64,000 nucleotides of DNA, taken from positions 186,001 to 250,000 of the forward strand of contig NZ_RCZC01000001.1 in the NCBI RefSeq assembly GCF_006439055.1, in the 5' to 3' direction. Shown piece after piece: positions 1 to 8,740 of the stretch. Both the position numbers and the translations under genes were made by a program. Under the pieces are notes generated by a model. That model ran no database searches. It was not told where the DNA came from and saw only the letters and a program-made list of their open reading frames with translations. Origin of the DNA: Sphingomonas glacialis. GTDB taxonomy: Bacteria; Pseudomonadota; Alphaproteobacteria; Sphingomonadales; Sphingomonadaceae. The first letter of the stretch is position 1. Each line of letters opens with the position of its first letter.

Positions 1-769
1 GCTTGATCTTACCCGTCTGGATCAGCGTCAGCAGCTCGAACAGTTCGTCGAACGTCCCAAACCCGCCCGGGAACGCGGCCAGCGCGCGCGCATGGAGCAG
101 GAAGTGCATTTTCCGCAGCGCGAAATAGTGGAACTGCATCGACAGCGCCGGCGTCACATAGGGGTTCGGCGCCTGTTCGTGCGGCAGCACGATGTTGAGC
201 CCGACCGATTCGTAGCCCGCCTCGGCCGCACCGCGATTCGCCGCTTCCATGATCGACGGCCCGCCGCCCGAGCAGACGACGAACTGGCGCTTGCCTTCCT
301 CGTCGATAGGAAAGGCGCTGACGAGCTGCGCGAGCTCATAGGCGACGTCGTAATATTTTGACTTCTCGACCAGGCTTTCGGCGATGCGGATCGCCTGCGC
401 GTTGCCATCGACCGCGTTGCGCGCGAGATCGAGGAGCGCCTGCGCCTTGGCGGGCTCGGGGATCCGCGCCGATCCGTACATCACGAAGGTCGAGCCGATC
501 TTGGCCTCGTCGAGGATCAGTTGCGGCTTGAGCAATTCGAGCTGGAAGCGCACCGGGCGCAGATCCTCGCGCAGCAGGAAATCCATGTCCTGGAAGGCGA
601 GGCGATAGGCCGGGTTCTCGGTCTGCGGCGTGCTGACCGCGGCCTTGGCGGTCTCGGCATCCTGCCGCGCGCGCGCGAAGACGCGGTCGGGAACGTGCGT
701 ATGCGTGTCGGGGGTCTGGCTGTCGGGATGCGGTGCGTCCGGGCTGCCCGGTTTCGGAGTCTCTGTCAT
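1..769 (-). CDS. LOG family protein (TIGR00730-like Rossmann fold), 3' end outside window
   Basis: This gene is read leftward from ATG at 767-769 and runs off the window edge with no stop, so only about 256 N-terminal residues are visible. The translation contains [18 protein letters not shown] and, near the edge, [12 protein letters not shown]. These are the nucleotide-binding glycine motif and the PGGxGT motif of the LOG / 'lysine decarboxylase-like' family. Characterised members are nucleoside 5'-monophosphate phosphoribohydrolases (cytokinin activation); in most bacteria the substrate is unknown. A hydrophilic N-terminal extension of about 80 residues precedes the core, as in the longer proteobacterial members. 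It is separate from the extensin-like gene upstream. Family assignment is firm; substrate is not. Confidence 0.88.
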   Translation of the reverse strand, partial: MTETPKPGSPDAPHPDSQTPDTHTHVPDRVFARARQDAETAKAAVSTPQTENPAYRLAFQDMDFLLREDLRPVRFQLELLKPQLILDEAKIGSTFVMYGSARIPEPAKAQALLDLARNAVDGNAQAIRIAESLVEKSKYYDVAYELAQLVSAFPIDEEGKRQFVVCSGGGPSIMEAANRGAAEAGYESVGLNIVLPHEQAPNPYVTPALSMQFHYFALRKMHFLLHARALAAFPGGFGTFDELFELLTLIQTGKIK

Positions 770-806
770 CCCACGCCTCTAAAACAAGCGCGCGCGGATT
801 TGAAGC

Positions 807-1472
807 CTAGCGGCAGAAAGCCTTGTGATCGTCCTCGAAATGGAAGTGGTTGTAGTGCGCCGCGTTGTAATTGGGGCTGAGCACCGTGCCGAAGCGGCGG
901 CACGCCGAATCGTGGATCGTGCGCAGGAACGCACGCGCATTGGGATCTCCACCGTTCCAATCCTGCTGCACGGTGATCCGCCGCCCATTCTTGAGCACGA
1001 CGCCCGAAAAATCGACCGCATTGGCGAGCGCGTGGCCCGACAAGCGCCCCGCCCCCGCCGCCGAGCCGATCACCGCACGGCAGGCATAGGTCCCCATGCT
1101 CTCGATCCGCACCACGTCACTGCCGAGCATCTGGCGCGCCGCGGGGGCGACGGCATGTTCGATCCACCCGGTGAAGCTGCGCGCGAGACCGCAGCGCATC
1201 GCCTTCAGATTCGTGACGGGCACGCCGATGTCGATCAGCTGCACCGCCCCGACGATCCGGCATCCGCCGCCATAATCGCGATCGGGCAGCGGCGAATAGC
1301 GGACATCCTCGCGCGACAGATCGGCGAAGCACGCCTGCGTCTCGCGACTCGTTGGCAGGCTGAGCGTGATCGGCCGGCTCCCGCGCGGTCGCGTCGGAGG
1401 GCGCTGGTCGTGGCCGTTCGAGCAAGCGGCAAGCAGCAGCGACACGAGGACGATGACGATTCGGCGCGACAT
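807..1472 (-). CDS. extensin-like C-terminal domain lipoprotein
   Basis: The product is about 221 residues. I chose ATG at 1472 because it opens a lipoprotein signal peptide, MSRRIVIVLVSLLLAACSNG, with a lipobox ending at Cys17; an in-frame upstream start would bury it. The mature part has the cysteine-containing, metallopeptidase-like pattern of the extensin-like C-terminal family (PF06904): GRLSGHALANAVDFSG, then AHYNHFHFEDDHKAFCR at the C-terminus. The histidine/aspartate arrangement resembles LAS-type D,D-peptidases, so a cell-wall role is inferred, but the biochemical function of this family is not established. It is monocistronic, between the LOG gene and serC. Confidence 0.82.
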   Translation of the reverse strand: MSRRIVIVLVSLLLAACSNGHDQRPPTRPRGSRPITLSLPTSRETQACFADLSREDVRYSPLPDRDYGGGCRIVGAVQLIDIGVPVTNLKAMRCGLARSFTGWIEHAVAPAARQMLGSDVVRIESMGTYACRAVIGSAAGAGRLSGHALANAVDFSGVVLKNGRRITVQQDWNGGDPNARAFLRTIHDSACRRFGTVLSPNYNAAHYNHFHFEDDHKAFCR

Positions 1473-1619
1473 AGCCCCCCCGATACCCGCGTGTCGGTTA
1501 ACGCCGCCACAACCTTGCGACGAACGACTCATCGCTTGACGCGCGCCGCCACGCCACTAGGACCGGCGACGGGCCACGCGGTCCCAACGCCGCGCGTGCT
1601 CTCTGTGAGGAGAGACTAC

Positions 1620-2753
1620 ATGACTGACTTACCTGCCGTCCCGGCGATCAAACCGGCGCGTCCGTACTTTTCTTCCGGCCCGTGTGCGAAACCGCCCGGC
1701 TGGTCCCCCGAAAACCTGGCTACCGAATCGCTCGGCCGCTCGCACCGTTCGAAGATCGGCAAGACGCGCCTGCAGCTCTGCATCGATCTGATGCGCGAGC
1801 TGCTCAAGCTCCCCGACACGCATCGCATCGGCATCGTCCCCGGTTCCGACACCGGCGCGTTCGAAATGGCGATGTGGACGATGCTGGGTGCCAAGCCCGT
1901 AACCACGCTCGCGTGGGAAAGCTTCGGCGAAGGCTGGGTCACCGACGCGGTCAAGCAGCTCAAGATAGATCCCACCGTCGTGCGCGCCGATTACGGCCAG
2001 CTGCCCGATCTGAACGCGGTCGATTGGTCGAACGACGTTCTGTTCACCTGGAACGGCACCACCTCGGGCGTGCGCGTGCCGAATGCCGACTGGATCCCCG
2101 AGACTCGCGAAGGCCTGTCCTTCGCCGACGCGACCAGCGCGGTGTTCGCCTATGACATCGACTGGGCCAAGATCGATGTCGCGACCTTCTCGTGGCAGAA
2201 AGTGCTCGGCGGCGAAGGCGGTCACGGCGTGCTGATCCTCGGCCCGCGCGCGGTCGAGCGGCTCGAGAGCTACACCCCCGCCTGGCCGCTGCCGAAGGTG
2301 TTCCGCCTCGTCTCGAAGGGCAAGCTCACCGAGGGCGTGTTCAAGGGCGAGACGATCAACACCCCGTCGATGCTCGCGGTCGAGGATTGCATCGCCGCGC
2401 TCGAATGGGCGAAGTCGGTCGGCGGCGCAGACGGGCTGATTGCCCGCTCGGACGCCAATGCCGCGGCGCTCGACCAGATTGTGGCGGAGCGTTCGTGGCT
2501 CGGCCATCTCGCCGCCGACGAAGCGACGCGGTCGAAGACCAGCGTCTGCCTGACGGTCGAGGGCGCCGACGAGGCATTCATCAAGACCTTCGCCGGTCTG
2601 CTCGAAAAGCAGGGCGCGGCGTATGACGTCGCCGGGTATCGCGATGCCCCTCCGGGCTTGCGCATCTGGTGCGGCGCGACGGTCGACACCGCCGATGTGG
2701 TCGCGCTCGGCCCGTGGCTCGACTGGGCCTACGCGACCGCCAAGGCCGCCTGA
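1620..2753 (+). CDS. serC: phosphoserine aminotransferase
   Basis: SerC converts 3-phosphohydroxypyruvate and glutamate to phosphoserine, the second step of serine synthesis; it is a cytosolic PLP enzyme. The reading frame stays open far upstream, but ATG at 1620 is preceded by GTGAGGAGAGACTAC, a clear ribosome binding site, and gives 377 residues. The N-terminus RPYFSSGPCAKPPGWS and the PLP-lysine motif FSWQKVLGGEGGHG (Lys about 194) are typical of the alphaproteobacterial/actinobacterial SerC subtype. serA follows after a 137-bp gap that holds an inverted palindromic repeat, so the pair probably forms one transcription unit. Confidence 0.95.
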   Translation: MTDLPAVPAIKPARPYFSSGPCAKPPGWSPENLATESLGRSHRSKIGKTRLQLCIDLMRELLKLPDTHRIGIVPGSDTGAFEMAMWTMLGAKPVTTLAWESFGEGWVTDAVKQLKIDPTVVRADYGQLPDLNAVDWSNDVLFTWNGTTSGVRVPNADWIPETREGLSFADATSAVFAYDIDWAKIDVATFSWQKVLGGEGGHGVLILGPRAVERLESYTPAWPLPKVFRLVSKGKLTEGVFKGETINTPSMLAVEDCIAALEWAKSVGGADGLIARSDANAAALDQIVAERSWLGHLAADEATRSKTSVCLTVEGADEAFIKTFAGLLEKQGAAYDVAGYRDAPPGLRIWCGATVDTADVVALGPWLDWAYATAKAA

Positions 2754-2759
2754 GCTCTT

Positions 2760-2875
2760 CTCCCTCTCCCCTCCGGGGAGAGGGTCGGGGAGAGGGGCTG
2801 TCACAGACACCGCCCTCTCCCGTATTTCGCATTCCCCCTCTCCCCTACCCTCTCCCCGCAAGCGGGGAGAGGGAG
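2760..2875. repeat. paired REP-like palindrome between serC and serA (empty form)
   Basis: The left arm (2760-2798) is a hairpin CCCTCTCCCC / GGGGAGAGGG followed by TCGGGGAGAGGGGC. An inverted, more diverged arm lies at 2834-2875. The left arm differs by one base (T for C in the junction) from the arm that flanks the DUF559 gene at 4491-4529. The serA ribosome binding site (AGAAGGA) starts just past the right arm. No U-tract follows, so it does not look like an intrinsic terminator. Confidence 0.85.
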
Positions 2876-2890
2876 CAGAAGGAAAAACCC

Positions 2891-4468
2891 ATGCCAAAAG
2901 TCCTCATTTCCGACAAAATGGACCCCAAAGCCGCCCAGATCTTCCGCGAACGCGGCGTCGAGGTCGACGAGATCACCGGCAAGACCCCCGAAGAAGTGAT
3001 CGCGATCATCGGCCAATATGACGGCCTCGCGATCCGCAGCTCGACCAAGGTGACCAAGGCGATCCTCGCCGCCGCGACCAATTTGAAGGTCATCGGCCGC
3101 GCCGGCATCGGCGTCGACAATGTCGATATCCCCGCCGCCTCGGCGCAGGGCGTCGTCGTGATGAACACCCCGTTCGGCAACTCGATCACCACCGCCGAGC
3201 ACGCCATCGCGCTCATGTTCGCGCTCGCGCGCCAGCTGCCCGAGGCCGACGCCTCGACCCAGGCCGGCAAGTGGGAGAAGAACCGCTTCATGGGCGTCGA
3301 GCTCACCGCCAAGACGCTCGGCCTGATCGGCGCGGGCAACATCGGCGGCATCGTCGCCGACCGTGCGCTCGGCCTGCGGATGAAGGTCGTCGCCTACGAT
3401 CCGTTCCTCTCGCCTGAGCGTGCCGTCGAACTCGGCGTCGAGAAGGTCGAGCTCGAAGAGCTGCTTGCCCGCGCCGACTTCATCACGCTCCACACGCCGC
3501 TCACCGACCAGACGCGCAACATCCTGTCAGCCGAGAACCTCGCCAAGACGAAGAAGGGCGTGCGCATCATCAACTGCGCGCGCGGCGGCTTGATCGACGA
3601 GGCGGCGCTCAAGGCAGGCCTCGATTCGGGTCACATCGGCGGCGCGGCACTCGACGTGTTCGTGCAGGAGCCGGCCAAGGAATCGCCTTTGTTCGGCACG
3701 CCCAACTTCGTCTCGACACCGCATCTCGGCGCCTCGACCGACGAAGCGCAGGTCAATGTCGCGATCCAGGTCGCCGAGCAGATGTCGGATTATCTGATGT
3801 CGGGCGGCATCACCAACGCGCTCAACGTGCCGTCGCTCTCGGCCGAGGAAGCGCCGCGGTTGAAGCCGTACATGGCGCTCGCCGAGAAGCTCGGTTCGCT
3901 GGTCGGTCAGCTCACCACCGGCTCGATCGGGCGGATCTCGATCCACAGCGAGGGTGCGGCCGCCGAGCTCAACCAGAAGCCGATGGTGTCGGCGGTGCTC
4001 GCCGGGTTCCTGCGCACGCAGACCGACACGGTCAACATGGTGAACGCGCCGTTGCTCGCCAAGGAGCGCGGCATGGAAGTCCGCGAGATCAAGACCGAGC
4101 GCGAGGGCGATTACCACACGCTGCTGCGCGTCTCGGTCAAGACCGATGCGGGCGAGCGTTCGGTCGCGGGCACGCTGTTCGGGGACGCCGCGCCGCGGCT
4201 GGTCGAACTGTTCGGCATCAAGGTCGAGGCCGATCTCGCCGGGCACATGCTGTACGTCGTCAACGAGGATGCGCCGGGCTTCATCGGACGTCTGGGCACG
4301 TTGCTCGGGACGGGCGGCGTCAATATCGGCACCTTCCATCTCGGTCGCCGCTCGGCGGGTGGCGAAGCGGTGTTGCTGCTGTCGATCGACGAAGCGCTGA
4401 CGCCGGAATTGCTGGCGCAAGTCCGCGCGCTCCCGGGCGTGAAGACCGCGATGGGCTTGGCGTTCTAA
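2891..4468 (+). CDS. serA: D-3-phosphoglycerate dehydrogenase
   Basis: SerA oxidises 3-phosphoglycerate to 3-phosphohydroxypyruvate with NAD, the first committed step of serine synthesis. At 525 residues it is the long form: substrate domain, NAD Rossmann domain with LGLIGAGNIGGIVADRAL near residue 143, catalytic HLGASTDEAQ near residue 277, an intervening allosteric-substrate-binding domain, and a C-terminal ACT domain from about residue 450 (MLYVVNEDAPGFIGRLG). This architecture suggests serine feedback regulation. ATG at 2891 is preceded by AGAAGGAAAAACCC. It is cotranscribed with serC and probably reads into the DUF559 gene and hisZ. Confidence 0.96.
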   Translation: MPKVLISDKMDPKAAQIFRERGVEVDEITGKTPEEVIAIIGQYDGLAIRSSTKVTKAILAAATNLKVIGRAGIGVDNVDIPAASAQGVVVMNTPFGNSITTAEHAIALMFALARQLPEADASTQAGKWEKNRFMGVELTAKTLGLIGAGNIGGIVADRALGLRMKVVAYDPFLSPERAVELGVEKVELEELLARADFITLHTPLTDQTRNILSAENLAKTKKGVRIINCARGGLIDEAALKAGLDSGHIGGAALDVFVQEPAKESPLFGTPNFVSTPHLGASTDEAQVNVAIQVAEQMSDYLMSGGITNALNVPSLSAEEAPRLKPYMALAEKLGSLVGQLTTGSIGRISIHSEGAAAELNQKPMVSAVLAGFLRTQTDTVNMVNAPLLAKERGMEVREIKTEREGDYHTLLRVSVKTDAGERSVAGTLFGDAAPRLVELFGIKVEADLAGHMLYVVNEDAPGFIGRLGTLLGTGGVNIGTFHLGRRSAGGEAVLLLSIDEALTPELLAQVRALPGVKTAMGLAF

Positions 4469-4490
4469 AGCACTAACGGTACCTTCTCTT

Positions 4491-4529
4491 CTCCCTCTCC
4501 CCTCCGGGGAGAGGGCCGGGGAGAGGGGC
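4491..4529 (+). repeat. left 39-bp inverted-repeat arm flanking the DUF559 gene
   Basis: This arm is the reverse complement of 4876-4914 with a single mismatch in the hairpin loop (TCC against TTC). It is also 38/39 identical to the left arm at 2760-2798. The GTG start of the DUF559 gene lies two bases after its end. Confidence 0.9.
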
Positions 4530-4530
4530 C

Positions 4531-4929
4531 GTGCCACAAACCGACAAGCAACTGCTCGCACGCGCCAAACACATGCGCAGCAACCCGACACCTGCCGAAG
4601 CCCGCCTCTGGTATAATCTCCGCGCCAAACGCTTCGAAGCCGTCAAGTTCAGCCATCAAGTCGTCATCTATCCCTACATCGCCGACTTCGTCGCGCGCTC
4701 CAGAAAACTCGTAATCGAGCTTGACGGCGACACCCACGCCGACGACGGAGCCTATGACGCCCGCCGCACCACGTGGCTGGAACAGCAAGGGTATCGCGTG
4801 ATCCGCTTCGCTAATGCCGACGTGGTGGGAAATCTCGACGGCGTGCTTGAAGTCATCAGCGCCGCGCTTGTGACTGCCCCTCTCCCCGGCCCTCTCCCCG
4901 AAGGGGAGAGGGAGAAAGAAGCGACGTGA
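4531..4929 (+). CDS. DUF559 (Vsr-like PD-(D/E)XK endonuclease fold) protein
   Basis: A 132-residue protein of the DUF559 family (PF04480), which is related to very-short-patch-repair endonucleases. Family motifs are intact: NPTPAEARLWYNLRAKRFEAVKF, then YIADFVARSRKLVIELDGDTHADD with the Asp and Glu-x-Asp-Gly expected of the nuclease core, then YDARRTTWLEQQGYRVIRF. The start is GTG at 4531, directly after a palindromic arm; ATG at 4573 is possible but would cut the conserved RAKHMRSNPTPAE stretch. The last 20 or so residues are translated from the right palindromic arm. The stop overlaps the hisZ GTG start. Cellular function is not known; intact motifs suggest an active nuclease. Confidence 0.82.
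   Translation: MPQTDKQLLARAKHMRSNPTPAEARLWYNLRAKRFEAVKFSHQVVIYPYIADFVARSRKLVIELDGDTHADDGAYDARRTTWLEQQGYRVIRFANADVVGNLDGVLEVISAALVTAPLPGPLPEGEREKEAT
4876..4914 (-). repeat. right 39-bp inverted-repeat arm flanking the DUF559 gene
   Basis: This is the inverted partner of 4491-4529, with one mismatch. It is read through by the end of the DUF559 gene, encoding a proline/glutamate-rich tail. Its purine-rich end GGGAGAAAGAAG also serves as the likely ribosome binding site for hisZ. Confidence 0.9.
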
Positions 4930-6032
4930 CCACCGCCCTCCTGCCCACCGGCTTCCACGACCGCCTCCCGCCCTTCGCCGATGCCGCCGCGCGGCTCGAG
5001 CAAGCCTTGCTCGGCGCAGCGCACGCCTATGGCTACGAACGCGCTGACCCCGCGCTCGCCGAGTTCGAAGCCGGCCTCGCCGGTCGTCTCAAGGCCGCGC
5101 GCGCGCAGGATGCCGTGCGCTTCGTCGATCCCGTATCCCAGGCGACGCTCGCGATCCGCCCCGACATGACCGCGCAGATCGGCCGCATCGCCGCGACCCG
5201 GATGGGCCACCACCCGCGCCCGGTCCGCCTGTCCTATGCCGGCCCGGTGCTCAAGCTGCGCGCCTCGCAACTCTCCCCCGAGCGGGAAATGCGCCAGATC
5301 GGCTGCGAACTGATCGGCCTCGACACGATCGCCGCCGCGCGCGAGATCGTCGAGGTCGCGGTCGCCGCCCTCGCCGCGGCGGGTGTGGCTGACGTCTCGA
5401 TCGATTTCACGCTGCCCGATTTGATCGATGTGCTCGCGAACGGCCCCTTTCCGGTCGAACCCGGCCAGATCGACACCCTGCGCGACCGGCTCGACGCCAA
5501 GGATGCGGGGGCGGTCGCCGCGCTCGCTCCCGCCTATCTTCCGCTGATCGAGGCGGCAGGCCCCTTCGAGACCGCGCACGACCGGCTCTGCGCGTTCGAT
5601 GCCGGCGGTGCGCTGACCTCGCGGCTCGACGGGCTGTGGCAGATCGCCGAAGGGCTGAAGGGCCGCGTCGCGCTGACGCTCGACCCGACCGAGCGGCACG
5701 GCTTCGAATATCAGAGCTGGCTCGGCTTCTCGATCTTCGCGGGCGGCGTGCTCGGCGAGATCGGGCGCGGCGGCAGCTATACGATCGTCCATGAAAACGG
5801 CGCGGAGGAAGCCGCGGTCGGCTTCTCGCTCTACGCCGATGCGATCGTTGCGGCGGGGCTTGCCGAGGTCGACCGACGCCGGCTGTTCGTGCCGGTAGGC
5901 ACCGATCCTGCGGTCGCAGCCGCGATGCGCGCGGCAGGCTGGGTCACGGTCGCGGCGCTCGAAGCGGGGGATACGCCCGAGGCGCAGGTCTGCACCCACG
6001 TGCTCGCCGACGGTGAACCGCGCGCGCTGTAG
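4926..6032 (+). CDS. hisZ: ATP phosphoribosyltransferase regulatory subunit
   Basis: HisZ is a class II aminoacyl-tRNA-synthetase paralogue that pairs with short-form HisG to make the first enzyme of histidine synthesis and confers feedback control. The 368-residue protein has the HisS-like N-terminus TGFHDRLPPFADAAARLE, motif 2 region RPDMTAQIGRIAATR, and a C-terminal GFSIFAGGVLGEIGRGGSY segment. It starts at GTG 4926, overlapping the preceding stop (GTGA), so translation is probably coupled. In related genomes hisZ sits with serA and purA; here purA is not adjacent and the DUF559 unit lies between serA and hisZ. Confidence 0.9.
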   Translation: MTTALLPTGFHDRLPPFADAAARLEQALLGAAHAYGYERADPALAEFEAGLAGRLKAARAQDAVRFVDPVSQATLAIRPDMTAQIGRIAATRMGHHPRPVRLSYAGPVLKLRASQLSPEREMRQIGCELIGLDTIAAAREIVEVAVAALAAAGVADVSIDFTLPDLIDVLANGPFPVEPGQIDTLRDRLDAKDAGAVAALAPAYLPLIEAAGPFETAHDRLCAFDAGGALTSRLDGLWQIAEGLKGRVALTLDPTERHGFEYQSWLGFSIFAGGVLGEIGRGGSYTIVHENGAEEAAVGFSLYADAIVAAGLAEVDRRRLFVPVGTDPAVAAAMRAAGWVTVAALEAGDTPEAQVCTHVLADGEPRAL

Positions 6033-6367
6033 GCGCAACGCCCGCGGCACGGCGCGACTGGTAGCGCTGCTGCTTCACGTCCATCGGGTGACTGTCCGCA
6101 CGACGGGCAAACGTAAGGCCGCGCGCGGAGCCGCGGGCCGATCGCCTACGCACATCCCCGGAAGAGCAGGCGCCGCCGCCGCGCGGACGATAACGCCCCC
6201 TCCCGGCGCCCAGGCGATTTGGTGACAAATTTCGCACAACGTCCATGTTTTCGTTTCGGACGGCGTCCAACGGCGGTTAATTTGTAGTACAAGCCTTGCA
6301 CGCGGCCCGATCGGCTGATACGCACCCCCTCAATCGGGCAAAGCCGAAGACATTGGAGGGGAAGGAC
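6033..6367. other. intergenic region, upstream of TonB receptor
   Basis: No credible gene is seen in these 335 bases; the short open frames lack family features and ribosome binding sites. The 3' part holds a GntR-type palindrome at 6282-6292 and the ribosome binding site GGAGGGGAAGGAC of the receptor. Confidence 0.6.
6282..6292. promoter_or_regulatory. putative GntR/FCD operator TTGTAGTACAA
   Basis: Perfect 4-3-4 palindrome TTGT-AGT-ACAA, 76 bp upstream of the TonB receptor start. The same 11 bases recur at 12330-12340 and a 9/11 version at 13168-13178, beside the local GntR regulator gene. The pattern fits the TNGTNNNACNA class of GntR sites. Confidence 0.65.
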
Positions 6368-8659
6368 ATGAGCTTGTTCACGACGACCGCACTCGGACGC
6401 ATCCTGGCATGTGGCATGGCGGTTTCCGCCAGCAGCGCAGCCTTTGCGCAAGCCGCGCCGACCCAGCCCAACGATCCCGCCCCTTCGCCGACCGCGCTCG
6501 CCGAACAAGGCACGCCGGCGGAAACCGCGGGCACCGACATCATCGTCACCGCGCAGAAGCGCGCCGAACGCGTCCAGGACGTGCCGCTCGCGGTGCAGGT
6601 GCTGACCGGCGACGCGCTCCAGGCGCAGGGCGTGCGGCAGTTCGCCGACCTCACCAAGGCGGCGCCGTCGCTGATCATCCGCCCCGCCGAGCAGCCGGTC
6701 AATGCGTCGATCTCGATCCGCGGAATCGGCACCTTCGCCTTCTCGCCGAGCGTCGAGCCGAGCGTCGCGGTGCAGATCGACGACGTCCCCGTGCAGTTCC
6801 TCGCACGCGCCTTCGCCGATCTGTCGGACATCGAGCGGATCGAAGTGCTGCGCGGTCCGCAAAGCACGCTGTACGGTCGCTCGGCCTCGGCCGGCCTGCT
6901 CAACATCGTCACGCAGGGCCCCAGCGCGCATCTCACCGGACGCGTCGGCGGGCTCGTCACGACCGACCGCGAATATAGCGGCAACGCCGCTCTGTCGGGG
7001 CCGATCACCGACACGCTCGGCTTCCGCACCAGCGTCAATTACGACAATTTCGCGGGCAACGTCCGCAATTTGTACAATGGCGAGCGCGTCAACGGCTTCC
7101 GCACGCTCTCGACGCGCGGCAAGCTCGTCTGGAACCCGACGCCGACGCTCAACCTGACCGCGCAGATCGGCTATATCGATGGTCACACCACGATCGGCCG
7201 TCCCTTCGCCCGCGTCTCGCCCAATGCGCGGTTGCGCGGCGTCGCCGCCTATACGCCCGCAGTGTTCGCCCCCGGCGTGACCTTTACCGACGACAACACC
7301 AACGTCGTCAACAACGTGACCTCGGGCACCGATTACAGCGACTTCTCGCAGTCGCTGCGCGCTTCGCTCGATCTCGGTTTCGCCTCGCTGGTGTCGATCA
7401 CCGCCTGGGACCACTTCAAGCAGTTCGACATTCTCGACCAGGACGAATCGGCGATCGCCGCGCTCGACAATCGCCAGTTCGGCACGTTCAACACGCATGC
7501 TTTCTCGCAGGAACTGCGGCTGGTCTCATCGGGCAAGACGCGCCTGCGCTACACGCTCGGCCTGTTCTATTCGAACCTCAATCTGACGCGTGATTTCACG
7601 CGCGGGCCGTTCTTCTCGGTGGCGCGCTGGTACGCGACCAACGGCAACAAGCAGTACGCCGCGTTCGGCCAGGCCGAATATGAGATCATCGACGGCACCT
7701 CGCTGATCGGCGGCATCCGCGCGGGCCACGGCAAGATCGACTACACCTTCCTCGATTATGCCGCGAACAATGCAAAGTTCGCCGGCAACAATTCGGAAGA
7801 TTACCAGACCTACAAGGCCGGTATCCAGCAACGCATCACCAGCGACGTGATGGCGTTCGCCACCTTCGCCACCGGGCACAAGGGGCAGGCCTATGACATC
7901 GGCACCGGCTTCAACCTGGTGCGGCAGAATTCGGGTCCGGTCCGCCCCGAGACGTCGAAGGATTGGCAGCTCGGCGTCAAGTCGCAGTTCCTTGATCGCA
8001 AGGTCACGCTCAACGTGACGCTGTTCAACACGACCTTCGACAATTTCCAGGCGCAGGGGATCGAGACGCTCGCCGACGGGACGATCAACTTCCGCCTCGC
8101 CAATGTCGGCAAGCTGCGGACGCGCGGCGTCGAGGTCGAGGGCGGCGTACGCTTCAGCCGCGATCTCAATCTCAGCGGCGGCGTGACCTATGTCGATGCG
8201 AAGATCCTCTCCTTCCCGTTCGCGCAATGCTATCCCGGCCAGACCGTCGCGCAGGGCTGCGTCGGCAGTCCCTCGCGACAGGATCTGGCGGGGTATCGCC
8301 CGGCACAGGCGCCCGAATGGAAACTGTCGGTCAGCGCCGATTACACGCCGAGCCTGACCCCGACGCTCGATGGCGTCTTCCAGGCGGCATATAACTATCA
8401 GAGTTCGTTTAACTTCGGGATCAACCGCGATCCCGAGACGATCCAGAAGGCCTATGGCATCCTCAATCTGTCGTTCGGCATCCGTGGGGCCGATCGCAAA
8501 TGGGAGCTGGTCGGCTTCGTCAACAATGTGTTCGACAAGCACTATTTCTTCAACGTCAACAATTCGTACGGCAACCAGGGCAACGCGCAGGCGACGCAGA
8601 GCAACCTGCCGCGCGACTTCAACCGCTATGCAGGGGTGCGGGCGAGCCACACTTTCTGA
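6368..8659 (+). CDS. TonB-dependent outer-membrane receptor
   Basis: A 763-residue outer-membrane receptor with signal peptide (MSLFTTTALGRILACGM ... AFA). The TonB box/plug region holds DIIVTAQKRAERVQDVPLAVQV, SIRGIGTFAF and RIEVLRGPQSTLYGRSASAG, and a 22-stranded-type barrel ends in the terminal Phe (GVRASHTF). I chose ATG at 6368 because of the strong site GGAGGGGAAGGAC before it. Position next to hexuronate genes and the shared operator at 6282 suggest it imports oligosaccharides released from a uronic-acid-containing plant polysaccharide; that is inference. Transcription ends at the hairpin at 8679-8710. Confidence 0.92.
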   Translation: MSLFTTTALGRILACGMAVSASSAAFAQAAPTQPNDPAPSPTALAEQGTPAETAGTDIIVTAQKRAERVQDVPLAVQVLTGDALQAQGVRQFADLTKAAPSLIIRPAEQPVNASISIRGIGTFAFSPSVEPSVAVQIDDVPVQFLARAFADLSDIERIEVLRGPQSTLYGRSASAGLLNIVTQGPSAHLTGRVGGLVTTDREYSGNAALSGPITDTLGFRTSVNYDNFAGNVRNLYNGERVNGFRTLSTRGKLVWNPTPTLNLTAQIGYIDGHTTIGRPFARVSPNARLRGVAAYTPAVFAPGVTFTDDNTNVVNNVTSGTDYSDFSQSLRASLDLGFASLVSITAWDHFKQFDILDQDESAIAALDNRQFGTFNTHAFSQELRLVSSGKTRLRYTLGLFYSNLNLTRDFTRGPFFSVARWYATNGNKQYAAFGQAEYEIIDGTSLIGGIRAGHGKIDYTFLDYAANNAKFAGNNSEDYQTYKAGIQQRITSDVMAFATFATGHKGQAYDIGTGFNLVRQNSGPVRPETSKDWQLGVKSQFLDRKVTLNVTLFNTTFDNFQAQGIETLADGTINFRLANVGKLRTRGVEVEGGVRFSRDLNLSGGVTYVDAKILSFPFAQCYPGQTVAQGCVGSPSRQDLAGYRPAQAPEWKLSVSADYTPSLTPTLDGVFQAAYNYQSSFNFGINRDPETIQKAYGILNLSFGIRGADRKWELVGFVNNVFDKHYFFNVNNSYGNQGNAQATQSNLPRDFNRYAGVRASHTF

Positions 8660-8678
8660 AGCTGGCCGACGAACGAAA

Positions 8679-8710
8679 GGCCGGGCGCTCCGTCGAGCGC
8701 CCGGCCTTTT
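8679..8710 (+). terminator. intrinsic terminator after TonB receptor
   Basis: A 12-bp perfect stem GGCCGGGCGCTC / GAGCGCCCGGCC with CGTC loop, followed by TTTT, 19 bp after the receptor stop. Confidence 0.9.
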
Positions 8711-8740
8711 GCTGTGTGATGCGCGCCCCGCCCCAAAATT

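Noticed and set aside
2760..2875. Palindromic GC-rich runs considered as CRISPR or terminator
   Set aside because: Only one pair per site, no regular spacers, no U-tract, and cas genes are absent.
4752..6050. Long minus-strand frame opposite hisZ
   Set aside because: Shadow of hisZ; hisZ motifs are intact on the plus strand.
6034..6270. Two short open frames upstream of the TonB receptor
   Set aside because: No ribosome binding sites, no family features; they overlap the control region.
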